A DNA stretch of 24,016 bases, from contig CAZNFK010000029.1 of assembly GCA_964572365.1 (NCBI GenBank), forward strand, positions 1-24,016. Direction: 5' to 3'. The notes beneath the pieces were generated by a model. The model was not told the DNA's origin and did no database searches. It was given only the letters and a program-made list of their open reading frames with translations. This stretch comes from Salinimicrobium sp964572365 (GTDB lineage: Bacteria > Bacteroidota > Bacteroidia > Flavobacteriales > Flavobacteriaceae). Every line of letters begins with the position of its first letter. The first letter of the stretch is position 1. Below are positions 1 through 7,180 of the stretch, piece by piece. Made by a program: the position numbers and the translations under genes.

Positions 1-60
1 TACTGGCACTTTGTGGATCTGGTATGGGTATTTGTATTTACTTTCTTCTATCTGGTATAA
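1..60 (+). CDS. Cytochrome c oxidase subunit III, C-terminal end (partial)
   Basis: Only the last 19 codons and the TAA stop are inside the window, because the gene begins upstream. The translated tail contains YWHFVDLVWVFVFTFFYL. A WHFVD(L/V)VW segment followed by a hydrophobic helix is the characteristic end of heme-copper oxidase subunit III, an integral membrane subunit of the proton-pumping terminal oxidase. The next gene is subunit IV of the same enzyme, 15 bases downstream, which supports the call and implies one operon. Nothing can be said about the rest of the protein. Confidence 0.9.
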   Translation, partial: YWHFVDLVWVFVFTFFYLV

Positions 61-75
61 TAAACGAGCGTAACA

Positions 76-438
76 ATGGCACACGATACAACACATTCAC
101 ACGAATCAAATACAAAAAGGATCTGGACAGTATTTATCATTCTCTCGGCTATTACGCTGGTAGAGGTGATCCTTGGAATTATCAAACCAGATTTCCTGGT
201 CCATACCTACTTTATTAGTCTTAAATTACTAAACTGGATCTTCATTATCCTTACGGTTTGGAAAGCATATTATATTACCTGGGCCTTCATGCACATGGAA
301 GGAGAGACTAAGGGCTTGAGAAGGTCTGTGGTCTGGACAGCAGGTTTCCTTATTGTTTATCTGGTTTTTATATTATTGACCGAAGGAGATTATATTTATG
401 AAGTCATGAACAGGGGACATGTCGCCTGGGACTTTTAA
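76..438 (+). CDS. Cytochrome c oxidase subunit IV family protein
   Basis: This 120-residue protein has three hydrophobic segments at about residues 15-36, 50-71 and 84-103. That layout and size match the small bacterial subunit IV (COX4_pro family) of caa3/aa3-type oxidases. The WAFMHMEGETKG segment (residues 69-80), after the second helix, resembles the FMH(L/M) signature of that family. The N-terminus is histidine-rich (MAHDTTHSHE). The role is structural: it packs against subunits I and III in the inner membrane. It follows the subunit III tail and is followed by a strong terminator, so it is probably the last gene of the oxidase structural operon. The function is inferred from family and context, since this subunit has no catalytic residues. 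Confidence 0.88.
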   Translation: MAHDTTHSHESNTKRIWTVFIILSAITLVEVILGIIKPDFLVHTYFISLKLLNWIFIILTVWKAYYITWAFMHMEGETKGLRRSVVWTAGFLIVYLVFILLTEGDYIYEVMNRGHVAWDF

Positions 439-455
439 AAGTTAAATGATATTTG

Positions 456-489
456 AAAGGCGGTTTTAAGACCGCCTTTTTTTATTTTT
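456..489 (+). terminator. Rho-independent terminator after the cox operon
   Basis: A perfect 9-bp stem (AAAGGCGGT at 456-464 pairing with ACCGCCTTT at 471-479) has a 6-base loop and runs into a T-rich tract through 489. It lies 17 bases after the subunit IV stop codon. The stem excludes the TTG at 453 as a real start for the following gene. Confidence 0.9.
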
Positions 490-490
490 G
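483..490 (+). promoter_or_regulatory. Candidate -7 element (TATTTTTG) for the SCO gene group
   Basis: TATTTTTG matches the Bacteroidota housekeeping -7 consensus TAnnTTTG and lies 22 bases before the ATG at 513. It is embedded in the T-tract of the terminator. A matching -33 TTTG at the expected 19-21 base distance is not seen, because that position falls inside the terminator stem. The call therefore rests on the -7 element and on the need for a new promoter after a terminator. Confidence 0.35.
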
Positions 491-512
491 TGCACTATTT
501 CTAAACACGGAA

Positions 513-1157
513 ATGAAGAAGTTTTTTGTAATCATCGTTTTGTTTGCTTTGCCCCTTGTAGCATATCTTTTCTTTGCCTCTGGAGTGAACAATTTTGCGC
601 GTCTTCCTGTTTTAAATTCTGAAATTTCTTCGCTCCGGGAGATTGCAACTACTAAGGAAGATAGTATCGGCTTTAAAAACAATATAACCATTTTAAGTTT
701 TCCCGGTAAGCAGCCGATGGATTACCTTACGAATGCGTATCATCTTGCTGAAAAGATCTACGATCCTTATGCGGAATTCAATGACTTTTATTTTGTTTCT
801 GTAGTTCCAGATGGAAGTGAAGGGGAAACCGAAGAGCTTAAGAAGGAGCTATCTACAATAATAGATCTTAAAAAGTGGAAATTCGTGACCGCTTCCGAAG
901 AAAACGTAAAGCAGCTTTTTGAGAGTCTTGGTTCCAATCTTGAACTTTCTGAAGATCTTTCCACGCCCAATGTTTTTATCATAGATAAAGATGCCAAATT
1001 GCGAGGCAGGAAAGATGACGAAGATGTAGGGGAGCTTTATGGGTATGATACCAGGTCAATTGCCGTTCTAAACAACAAAATGAATGACGATGTGAAGGTT
1101 ATTCTTGCCGAGTACCGTTTGGAGCTGAAGAAATATAATGAGAAGCGTAAAAAGTAA
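513..1157 (+). CDS. Membrane-anchored SCO/thioredoxin-like protein without cysteines
   Basis: The ATG at 513 gives a 214-residue protein with an N-terminal hydrophobic anchor (about residues 4-23) and a periplasmic domain. The open frame extends to a TTG at 453, but that codon abuts the terminator stem. The C-terminal part (residues 153-171, NVFIIDKDAKLRGRKDDED) lines up by eye with the equivalent part of the neighbouring SCO protein (residues 188-204, ID-x-x-G-x-I-R-x-RKD). This suggests a thioredoxin-fold relative. Unlike SCO it has no cysteine at all, and serine stands where SCO has its copper-binding histidine, so it cannot bind copper in the usual way. It may be an assembly partner or a diverged paralogue. 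The gene ends two bases before the SCO gene, indicating co-transcription. The exact function is unknown. Confidence 0.65.
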   Translation: MKKFFVIIVLFALPLVAYLFFASGVNNFARLPVLNSEISSLREIATTKEDSIGFKNNITILSFPGKQPMDYLTNAYHLAEKIYDPYAEFNDFYFVSVVPDGSEGETEELKKELSTIIDLKKWKFVTASEENVKQLFESLGSNLELSEDLSTPNVFIIDKDAKLRGRKDDEDVGELYGYDTRSIAVLNNKMNDDVKVILAEYRLELKKYNEKRKK

Positions 1158-1159
1158 TT

Positions 1160-1900
1160 ATGAAGAATTATTCTTACATAGGAATTTCTCTGGTGATCCT
1201 CATTTTTGGGATCATTGTGGTGCCCGAGATCATCGACCGGGTAGGAACAGAGAATGTTGTTAGTTCCAGCCGTTCAGATGGCCAGGAAGAGCGAAAGATG
1301 TCTTCAGAGCCCTTATCCTACATTTTGGTTAATGGTGAAAAGAAAAAGATCCCTGCCTTTGAATTTATCGATCAGGAAGGAGATACGATCACTAATAAAG
1401 ATTACGAAGGAAAAGTTTTCATCGCCGAATTTTTCTTTTCTACCTGCCCTACCATTTGTCCTATCATGAAAGAGAATCTTGTGGCAGTGCAGGAGGAGTT
1501 TAAAGGGAATGATGACTTTGGGATCGCCTCTTTCAGTATTGATCCTGTGCATGACACGCCTGCAGTTCTAAAAGAATATGCAAAGCTGAATGGTATTGAG
1601 CACCAAAACTGGCATTTAATGACAGGAGAAAGAGAGAAGATATATGACCTGGCCAACTCCGGATTTAACATCTACGCCGGGCAGAATCCTGAAGCTGAAG
1701 GCGGCTTCGAGCATTCCGGATATTTTGCACTTATTGACCAGAATGGATACATCAGGTCCAGGAAGGATAAATTTGGAAATCCGATCATATACTACAGGGG
1801 TTCTGTAGAGCGCAATAAAACAGTTGGAGCCGGGGAAGAGGAGCCGCAGATAGATATTTTAATTCAGGACGTTAAAAAGCTTTTGAAAGATGATGCTTAA
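1160..1900 (+). CDS. SCO1/SenC family copper chaperone for cytochrome oxidase
   Basis: This 246-residue protein has an N-terminal membrane anchor (about residues 5-22) and a periplasmic thioredoxin-like domain. The metal-binding CxxxC is present in FFFSTCPTICPIM (C96 and C100), followed by the SIDPVHDTP block (127-134) and the distal histidine ligand H185 in FEHSGY. These three ligands define SCO proteins, which deliver copper to, or reduce, the CuA site of subunit II. The position between oxidase genes and a DUF420 gene agrees with a role in oxidase assembly. The gene overlaps the next one by 11 bases, suggesting translational coupling. All key residues are intact. Confidence 0.93.
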   Translation: MKNYSYIGISLVILIFGIIVVPEIIDRVGTENVVSSSRSDGQEERKMSSEPLSYILVNGEKKKIPAFEFIDQEGDTITNKDYEGKVFIAEFFFSTCPTICPIMKENLVAVQEEFKGNDDFGIASFSIDPVHDTPAVLKEYAKLNGIEHQNWHLMTGEREKIYDLANSGFNIYAGQNPEAEGGFEHSGYFALIDQNGYIRSRKDKFGNPIIYYRGSVERNKTVGAGEEEPQIDILIQDVKKLLKDDA

Positions 1901-2423
1901 GAACAGGGACAGGGTAATGGTACCCGCTATTGTTGGTGTTTCTATTTTGGTTCCCGTGCTGGTAGTGATTCTTATGTACCTGCCCGAGCGTTACAATTTC
2001 ACCGGGGTAGAGATGGGGACTTTTCCCTTTTTTCATGCCGTGCTTAATTTTTGTACCGCGCTTTTATTGATCGCCGGTTATTTTTCAATGAGAATGAAAG
2101 AGCTTACCTGGCACAGAAACCTGATGATTACGGCATTTGTTCTTTCTGCCGTGTTCCTGGTAAGTTATGTGATCTCTAAGATCAGTAATGATCCTGTGCC
2201 TTACGGCGGGGAAGGAATTTTAAGACCCCTATACTTTTTCGTGTTGATCACCCATATATTATTGTCGGCCATTATTGTGCCGCTGGTACTGTTTACCATG
2301 TACAGGGGGCTTACGGGTGAAGTTGAAAAGCACCGCAAGATCGCCCGGTACACCTTTCCCATCTGGTTATATGTAGCCATCACGGGAGTACTGGTATATG
2401 TTTTTATGGCGCCTTTTTATTAA
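1890..2423 (+). CDS. DUF420 (CtaM/YozB-like) membrane protein
   Basis: This 177-residue, largely hydrophobic protein has about five membrane segments. Four histidines lie in conserved-looking contexts: H49 (FFHAVLN), H75 (TWHRNLM), H122 (ITHILLS) and H148 (EKHRKIARYTFPIWLYV). This matches the DUF420 family, whose Staphylococcus member CtaM is needed for function of an aa3 oxidase. The histidines are plausible heme or metal ligands, but that is inference. The start overlaps the SCO gene by 11 bases; a second ATG three bases later (1893) is equally possible. The context next to SCO and the cox subunits supports an oxidase maturation role. Confidence 0.85.
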   Translation: MMLKNRDRVMVPAIVGVSILVPVLVVILMYLPERYNFTGVEMGTFPFFHAVLNFCTALLLIAGYFSMRMKELTWHRNLMITAFVLSAVFLVSYVISKISNDPVPYGGEGILRPLYFFVLITHILLSAIIVPLVLFTMYRGLTGEVEKHRKIARYTFPIWLYVAITGVLVYVFMAPFY

Positions 2424-2432
2424 ATTGTATGA

Positions 2433-2666
2433 ATGAAAAATAAAGCTGTATTTATTCTGTTACTGCTCGTACTGGTCTCGTTTGATGCCCAGGCTCAATG
2501 TGCAATGTGCCGTGCCGTGCTGGAAAGCGAAGCAGACCAATCGGCGGCTAAGGGTATTAACGACGGTATTATGTACCTTATGGTGTTTCCTTACCTGTTA
2601 ATGGGCGGTGTGGCCTATATGATCTGGCGTTCCCGCAGAAAAAGCAAAGAGGAACAATCTTCCTGA
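2433..2666 (+). CDS. Small membrane protein with periplasmic CxxC motif
   Basis: This 77-residue protein has a signal-peptide-like start (residues 1-21, ending AQA), then QCAMCR with C23 and C26, a polar stretch, a second hydrophobic segment (about 46-65) and a basic tail (WRSRRKSKEEQSS). The topology implied is a short periplasmic loop carrying the cysteine pair, held by a single C-terminal membrane helix. The gene follows the DUF420 gene by nine bases and is the last of the oxidase-assembly group. A copper- or redox-related role in oxidase maturation is reasonable from the context, but I do not recognise a characterised family. Confidence 0.75.
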   Translation: MKNKAVFILLLLVLVSFDAQAQCAMCRAVLESEADQSAAKGINDGIMYLMVFPYLLMGGVAYMIWRSRRKSKEEQSS

Positions 2667-2711
2667 TCCCTGCTTTGACCGGACTATTTTCTACCGAATT
2701 TTCTTTTTAAA

Positions 2712-2740
2712 TGTAACATTTCATGATTAGGATAGTCTAA
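2712..2740 (+). promoter_or_regulatory. ECF-sigma-like promoter before the exporter ATPase gene
   Basis: TGTAAC (2712-2717) is followed after exactly 17 bases by GTCTAA (2735-2740), 37 bases before the ATPase ATG. The same arrangement recurs before the TolC gene. A -35 containing AAC and a -10 resembling (C)GTCTAA are typical of extracytoplasmic-function sigma factors. The assignment to that class is inference; the repeat of motif and spacing is directly visible. Confidence 0.5.
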
Positions 2741-2777
2741 TGGGTGAGTTTGAACCCGTTTTAGATTTTCCAGGATT

Positions 2778-3479
2778 ATGATAGAGATAAAAGACTTACA
2801 CAAGTCCTATAGAACAGGAGGTTCTTCCCTGCATGTTCTTAAGGGGATCAATTTTAATGTTGCTGAAGGGGAGCTGGTGTCCATCATGGGTTCTTCGGGA
2901 TCGGGGAAATCTACCTTGCTGAATATCCTCGGAATGTTGGATGAAGCCGATGAAGGCTCCTATACCCTTGACGGGGTTCCCATAAAAAACCTGAATGAAA
3001 CTGTGGCGGCCCGCTACCGAAATAAATTCCTGGGCTTCATTTTTCAGTCTTTTAATCTTATTTCATACAAAACGGCCCTCGATAACGTGGCTTTGCCTTT
3101 GTACTACCAGGGCATCAAGCGAAAGGAGCGGATGGAAAGGGCTATGAGCTACCTGGAAAAAGTGGGTCTTAAAGATTGGGCATCCCACCTTCCCAATGAG
3201 CTTTCGGGAGGCCAGAAGCAAAGGGTGGCCATTGCCCGTGCCCTGGCGAGTGATCCAAAAGTGCTTCTTGCCGATGAGCCTACTGGTGCGTTAGACAGTA
3301 AGACTTCTTACGAAGTAATGGACCTTATTCAGGAAATAAACGAAGAAGGTCGCACTATTCTTATTGTGACCCATGAGCATGATATTGCCCAAATGACCAA
3401 ACGCATCGTAAACCTCAAAGACGGTGTTATCATAGACGATACTTTAGTAGACCAGGTTAAAGCGCAGCAGTATGTTTGA
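2778..3479 (+). CDS. ABC transporter ATP-binding protein, LolD/MacB type
   Basis: This 233-residue nucleotide-binding subunit has every standard motif: Walker A GSSGSGKS (38-45), Q-loop Q90, signature LSGGQ (142-146), Walker B VLLADE (162-167) and switch H199. Length and sequence fit the LolD/MacB/FtsE branch, whose members drive transmembrane signalling to periplasmic domains rather than classic channel transport. Unlike MacB of Proteobacteria it is not fused to a permease. Its stop overlaps the start of the first permease gene by eight bases, so the two are translationally coupled. It probably powers both downstream permeases. Confidence 0.93.
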   Translation: MIEIKDLHKSYRTGGSSLHVLKGINFNVAEGELVSIMGSSGSGKSTLLNILGMLDEADEGSYTLDGVPIKNLNETVAARYRNKFLGFIFQSFNLISYKTALDNVALPLYYQGIKRKERMERAMSYLEKVGLKDWASHLPNELSGGQKQRVAIARALASDPKVLLADEPTGALDSKTSYEVMDLIQEINEEGRTILIVTHEHDIAQMTKRIVNLKDGVIIDDTLVDQVKAQQYV

Positions 3480-4716
3480 TCTTGAACGTTGGGAAGAGAT
3501 CTTTGAAACCATCAGTAAGAACAAACTGAGGACGTTTCTTACCGGCTTGTCGGTGGCTTCGGGTATTTTCATTCTGGTGGTGTTGCTGGGAATTGGAGAA
3601 GGGATGCGGAATGGAATATCGAGGGAGTTTGAACAGGATGCGGCCAATATACTTTACGTGTGGACAGGTTCTACTTCAGTAGGCTATAAAGGGCTCAACC
3701 CCGGGCGTAGAATTCAGATGAAGAACAGTGATTTTGATTTTACCGTTCAGAAGCACCAGGATGAGCTGGAATATAAATCTTCCGTATACAGGATATGGAA
3801 CGGCGTGGTGAACTATAACAAAGAATCCGGTTCATATAGGGTAGAAGGGGTTTTACCCGATTACCAGTTCCTGGAAAATAGTGGAATGGTAAGCGGAAGG
3901 TTCATCAATTATAATGATCATGTTGGTTACGAGAAAGTGGCGGTTATTGGAAAAAGGGTCAAAGATGATCTGTTCAAAGAAAAGGATCCGCTTGGAAAAT
4001 ACGTCCAGATATCGAATATAAATTTTAAAGTTATCGGGGTGTTTTCAGACCCGGGTGGCGAAAGGGAAGAAACCAGGGTCTATCTGCCGCTTTCTACTGC
4101 GCAGCGCGTATTTAACGGCACAAATTTTTTGAGTAACATGGCTTTCACCCTTGAAAAAGAAGAAAATTTCGAGGACGCACTTGCGGCTTCAACCCGCTTC
4201 TCAGAGCAACTGCAGCAATATCTTAAAGAACAACATACCGTAGCGCCCGAAGATACCCGGGCAATCACAGTAAATAACTCCCTGGAAAATGCCAAAAGGT
4301 TCTATGATCTTATGGACATGATCAAATATTTTTTCTGGGGCGTAGGTATCTGTACCATCATCGCCGGGATCGTGGGTGTCAGTAATATCATGTTGATCAT
4401 CGTAAAGGAAAGAACCCGGGAAATTGGGGTGAGAAAAGCCCTGGGAGCCCGACCCTGGTCAATTGTGGCAATGGTGCTTCACGAATCAATTTTTGTGACC
4501 GCCATAGCCGGATTTGTAGGCCTTATAGGTAGTCTGGCATTGTTGGAACTCGTTGGGCCTATGATCGAGACCCAGTACATTGCCAATCCATCTGTGAACT
4601 TCAATGTAGCCCTTAGCACGGTTTTCATTCTGATCATAGCCGGAGCCATAGCAGGATTTTTTCCTGCCTGGAGGGCAGCCAGGATCAAACCAATAATTGC
4701 ACTTAGAGACGAATAA
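3472..4716 (+). CDS. ABC transporter permease, MacB/FtsX type (first of two)
   Basis: This 414-residue protein has one N-terminal membrane helix (about 20-42), a long MacB-like periplasmic core (about 45-280) and three C-terminal helices forming an FtsX domain (about 285-405). The motif SNIMLIIVKERTREIG followed by VRKALGA marks the cytoplasmic coupling region after the second helix. Such permeases pair as dimers with a LolD-type ATPase, do mechanotransmission, and in MacAB-TolC push substrate through a periplasmic adaptor. Here the permease is separate from its ATPase and followed two bases later by a paralogue, suggesting a heterodimer. The substrate cannot be read from the sequence. Confidence 0.92.
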   Translation: MFDLERWEEIFETISKNKLRTFLTGLSVASGIFILVVLLGIGEGMRNGISREFEQDAANILYVWTGSTSVGYKGLNPGRRIQMKNSDFDFTVQKHQDELEYKSSVYRIWNGVVNYNKESGSYRVEGVLPDYQFLENSGMVSGRFINYNDHVGYEKVAVIGKRVKDDLFKEKDPLGKYVQISNINFKVIGVFSDPGGEREETRVYLPLSTAQRVFNGTNFLSNMAFTLEKEENFEDALAASTRFSEQLQQYLKEQHTVAPEDTRAITVNNSLENAKRFYDLMDMIKYFFWGVGICTIIAGIVGVSNIMLIIVKERTREIGVRKALGARPWSIVAMVLHESIFVTAIAGFVGLIGSLALLELVGPMIETQYIANPSVNFNVALSTVFILIIAGAIAGFFPAWRAARIKPIIALRDE

Positions 4717-4718
4717 CC

Positions 4719-5981
4719 ATGTTCAGCAGAGATAACTGGAACGAAATAATAGAAGCTTTAAGCTCCAACTGGTTCAGGACCACCCTTACCGCTTTTGGGG
4801 TACTTTGGGGGATCTTTATCCTGGTGATCCTTTTAGCAGCCGGGAAAGGCCTTGAAAACGGGGTGAAACAGGGTTTTGGAGGAATGGCTACCAATTCCAT
4901 GTTCATGTGGACCCAGACCGTCTCTAAACCGTATAAGGGACTTCCTAAAGGCAGGCGGTATAATTTTAAGACAAGTGACGTGGCGGCTATAAAAGAAGCT
5001 GTTCCCAATTTAAGATTCATTTCTCCCCGTAATCAGCTGGGAGGATTTGGAGGCACCAATAATGTGGTACGAGGATTAAATACCGGTGCTTATAACGTGT
5101 ATGGTGATTATCCCGAAATTATTCAGCAGGAGCCAATGGATATTACCTCGGGAAGGTTCATCAATTATTCAGATATCAATGACAAAAGAAAGGTTGCGGT
5201 AATAGGTGACGGTGTGCGCAGGGAGATGTATGCTCAGGGAGAGGAAGTGTTGGGGTCTTATCTCAAGATAAATGGGGTGAACTTCATGGTCATTGGAACA
5301 TACAAGAAGAAAGGAAACAATGGAAACAGGGAAGAAGCCCAGAAGCAGATATATGTGCCTTTTACGGCCTTTTCCCAGGCCTTCAACAGGGGTGAAGATG
5401 TGGGTTGGATGGCTATAACTGCGGAAGACGGCGCTTCCATAACCCAATTAAAGGGTTCGATCATAGAGGTGATCAAATCCAGACACTCCATTCATCCGGA
5501 AGATGACCGTGCAGTTGGCAACTTTGACCTTTACGAAGAATTCAGTAAGATCAACGGGCTTTTTGTGGCCCTCAAGGGTGTTGCTTATTTCGTAGGGATC
5601 CTGGTGCTGCTATCGGGTATTATTGGAATAAGCAATATCATGTTGATCGTGGTAAAGGAACGCACCAACGAGATAGGGATCCGCCGGGCCCTGGGTGCAG
5701 GACCCTGGAAGATAAGAGGACAGATCCTCACCGAGTCGGTTTTCCTCACCATACTTTCAGGAATGGCAGGTATTGTAATGGCCACTGTGGTCATCGCCTT
5801 TATCAATTTCATGATGCAGGGGATGGATACTTCAGAAATGATGTTTGCGAATCCCAGCGTAGATCTTGGAGTAGTCATGACCGCACTTGCCATATTGGTA
5901 GTCTCAGGATTACTTGCCGGTCTCATTCCGGCGCAAAATGCCATAAAAGTAAAACCGGTTGATGCTTTAAGAACCGAATAA
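4719..5981 (+). CDS. ABC transporter permease, MacB/FtsX type (second of two)
   Basis: This 420-residue paralogue of the preceding gene has the same plan: an N-terminal helix (about 20-42), a periplasmic MacB-like core, and a C-terminal FtsX domain with three helices. The coupling motif reads SNIMLIVVKERTNEIG followed by IRRALGAGPWKI. The N-terminal starts of the two permeases are also alike (MFDLERWEEIFETIS against MFSRDNWNEIIEALS), pointing to tandem duplication. It begins two bases after the first permease gene. It most likely forms a heterodimer with that protein on the shared ATPase, though two homodimeric transporters sharing one ATPase cannot be excluded. Confidence 0.92.
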   Translation: MFSRDNWNEIIEALSSNWFRTTLTAFGVLWGIFILVILLAAGKGLENGVKQGFGGMATNSMFMWTQTVSKPYKGLPKGRRYNFKTSDVAAIKEAVPNLRFISPRNQLGGFGGTNNVVRGLNTGAYNVYGDYPEIIQQEPMDITSGRFINYSDINDKRKVAVIGDGVRREMYAQGEEVLGSYLKINGVNFMVIGTYKKKGNNGNREEAQKQIYVPFTAFSQAFNRGEDVGWMAITAEDGASITQLKGSIIEVIKSRHSIHPEDDRAVGNFDLYEEFSKINGLFVALKGVAYFVGILVLLSGIIGISNIMLIVVKERTNEIGIRRALGAGPWKIRGQILTESVFLTILSGMAGIVMATVVIAFINFMMQGMDTSEMMFANPSVDLGVVMTALAILVVSGLLAGLIPAQNAIKVKPVDALRTE

Positions 5982-6011
5982 AATAAAAATCAAAGTCTAA
6001 TATTTATCAGA

Positions 6012-7127
6012 ATGAAAAGAGTTGTAACCATCGTGATCATAGTAGGGATTGTCCTGGGATTTGCAGGAGCACTGTACTACCTGTACCAGAAGAACCAGGA
6101 AGATCCTGTTGTCTATGAAACTGAACAAGCCTCTACACAAACCATCGTAAAGAAAACAGTGGCCACGGGAAATATTGTACCCAAGGAAGAGGTGCTTATA
6201 AAACCGAATATTTCAGGAATCATTGAAGAGATCTTCATAGAGGCCGGGAATAGGGTGAAAGCGGGAGATCTTATTGCGAAGATACGGGTGATCCCGAATG
6301 TTTCTTCTTTACAAAGCGCAAAAGACGCGGTGGCAACTGCAAAGATCAATCTCGATAATGAGAAAAAAACCTATGAAAGACAAAAAGGGCTCTTTGAAAA
6401 AGGAGTGATCTCAGCTAATGAATTTGACAATGTCGAGACAGCTTACAAGAGAGCGGAACAGAATTACCTTTCAGCACGGCAGAATTACGAGATCGTAAGA
6501 ACCGGAACAACAAGCGGACTCGAAAGTTCGGCAAATACCCTCATTCGTTCTACGGTTGAAGGGATGGTCCTTGACGTTCCTGTAAAAGAAGGCAACCAGG
6601 TTATTGAAAGCAATAACTTTAATGACGGTACTACCCTGGCGGTTTTGGCCGATGTTAACCAGATGATCTTTGATGGAAAAGTAGATGAAAGCGAAGTGGG
6701 AAAGATCAGGGAAGACCTGCCTCTGGAAGTGACTGTAGGAGCCATTGAGAACAAAACTTTTGACGCGGTCCTGGATTATATTGCTCCAAAAGGAGTAGAA
6801 GAGAACGGCGCTATTCAGTTCAATATTAAAGGAAGTCTAAACAAAGCCGATACCACTTTCATCAGGGCGGGGCTTAGTGCCAATGCCTCCATCATTTTGG
6901 ATAAGGCAGTTGATGTTCTTGCTATCAAGGAAGCCTTGGTTCAGTTTGACCCAAAGACCCGCCAGCCTTTTGTAGAGGTGCAAACGGGAGATCAGGAATT
7001 TGAACGACAGGATCTCGAACTGGGGATAAGTGACGGGATCTACGTGGAGGTAAAAGAAGGGGTTTCCAAAGAGGATAAGATCAAGGTCTGGAACCAGATC
7101 AAACCTGCCGACTTCACTTCAAAATAG
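6012..7127 (+). CDS. Periplasmic adaptor (HlyD/MacA/RND family MFP), first of two
   Basis: This 371-residue protein has an N-terminal membrane anchor (about 5-26), a lipoyl/barrel-sandwich half (VATGNIVPKEEVLIKPN), an alpha-helical hairpin (about 100-165, including YERQKGLFEKGVISANEFD), the returning lipoyl half near VEGMVLDVPVKEGNQV, then beta-barrel and membrane-proximal domains. Adaptors of this class join an inner-membrane permease to a TolC channel. It lies 30 bases after the permease genes and before the TolC gene. Its helical hairpin shares sequence with the second adaptor at 8620, so the two are paralogues. Which permease or channel each adaptor contacts cannot be told from the sequence. 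Confidence 0.9.
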   Translation: MKRVVTIVIIVGIVLGFAGALYYLYQKNQEDPVVYETEQASTQTIVKKTVATGNIVPKEEVLIKPNISGIIEEIFIEAGNRVKAGDLIAKIRVIPNVSSLQSAKDAVATAKINLDNEKKTYERQKGLFEKGVISANEFDNVETAYKRAEQNYLSARQNYEIVRTGTTSGLESSANTLIRSTVEGMVLDVPVKEGNQVIESNNFNDGTTLAVLADVNQMIFDGKVDESEVGKIREDLPLEVTVGAIENKTFDAVLDYIAPKGVEENGAIQFNIKGSLNKADTTFIRAGLSANASIILDKAVDVLAIKEALVQFDPKTRQPFVEVQTGDQEFERQDLELGISDGIYVEVKEGVSKEDKIKVWNQIKPADFTSK

Positions 7128-7133
7128 ATTCAC

Positions 7134-7162
7134 TGTAACATCTTCAGGATAAGTTAGACTTA
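7134..7162 (+). promoter_or_regulatory. ECF-sigma-like promoter before the TolC-family gene
   Basis: TGTAAC (7134-7139), 17 bases, then GACTTA (7157-7162), located 18 bases before the ATG of the TolC gene. Hexamers and spacing match the site at 2712-2740, and both sites also share AT after TGTAAC and TA just before the second hexamer. It would give the TolC-adaptor half of the exporter its own start site, within the larger gene group. Confidence 0.5.
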
Positions 7163-7180
7163 TCAATCACAACCATAATT

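Noticed and set aside
453..512. N-terminal extension of the SCO-like gene from a TTG
   Set aside because: It lies on the terminator stem; the ATG at 513 gives a normal signal-anchor start.
2739..2757. Short hairpin ATGGGT / ACCCGT before the ATPase gene
   Set aside because: A six-pair stem with one wobble in a likely transcript leader; no evidence that it is more than chance.
5995..6000. GTCTAA before the first adaptor gene as a third ECF-like site
   Set aside because: No TGTAAC at 17 bases upstream; the nearest AAC is in the end of the permease gene at the wrong distance.
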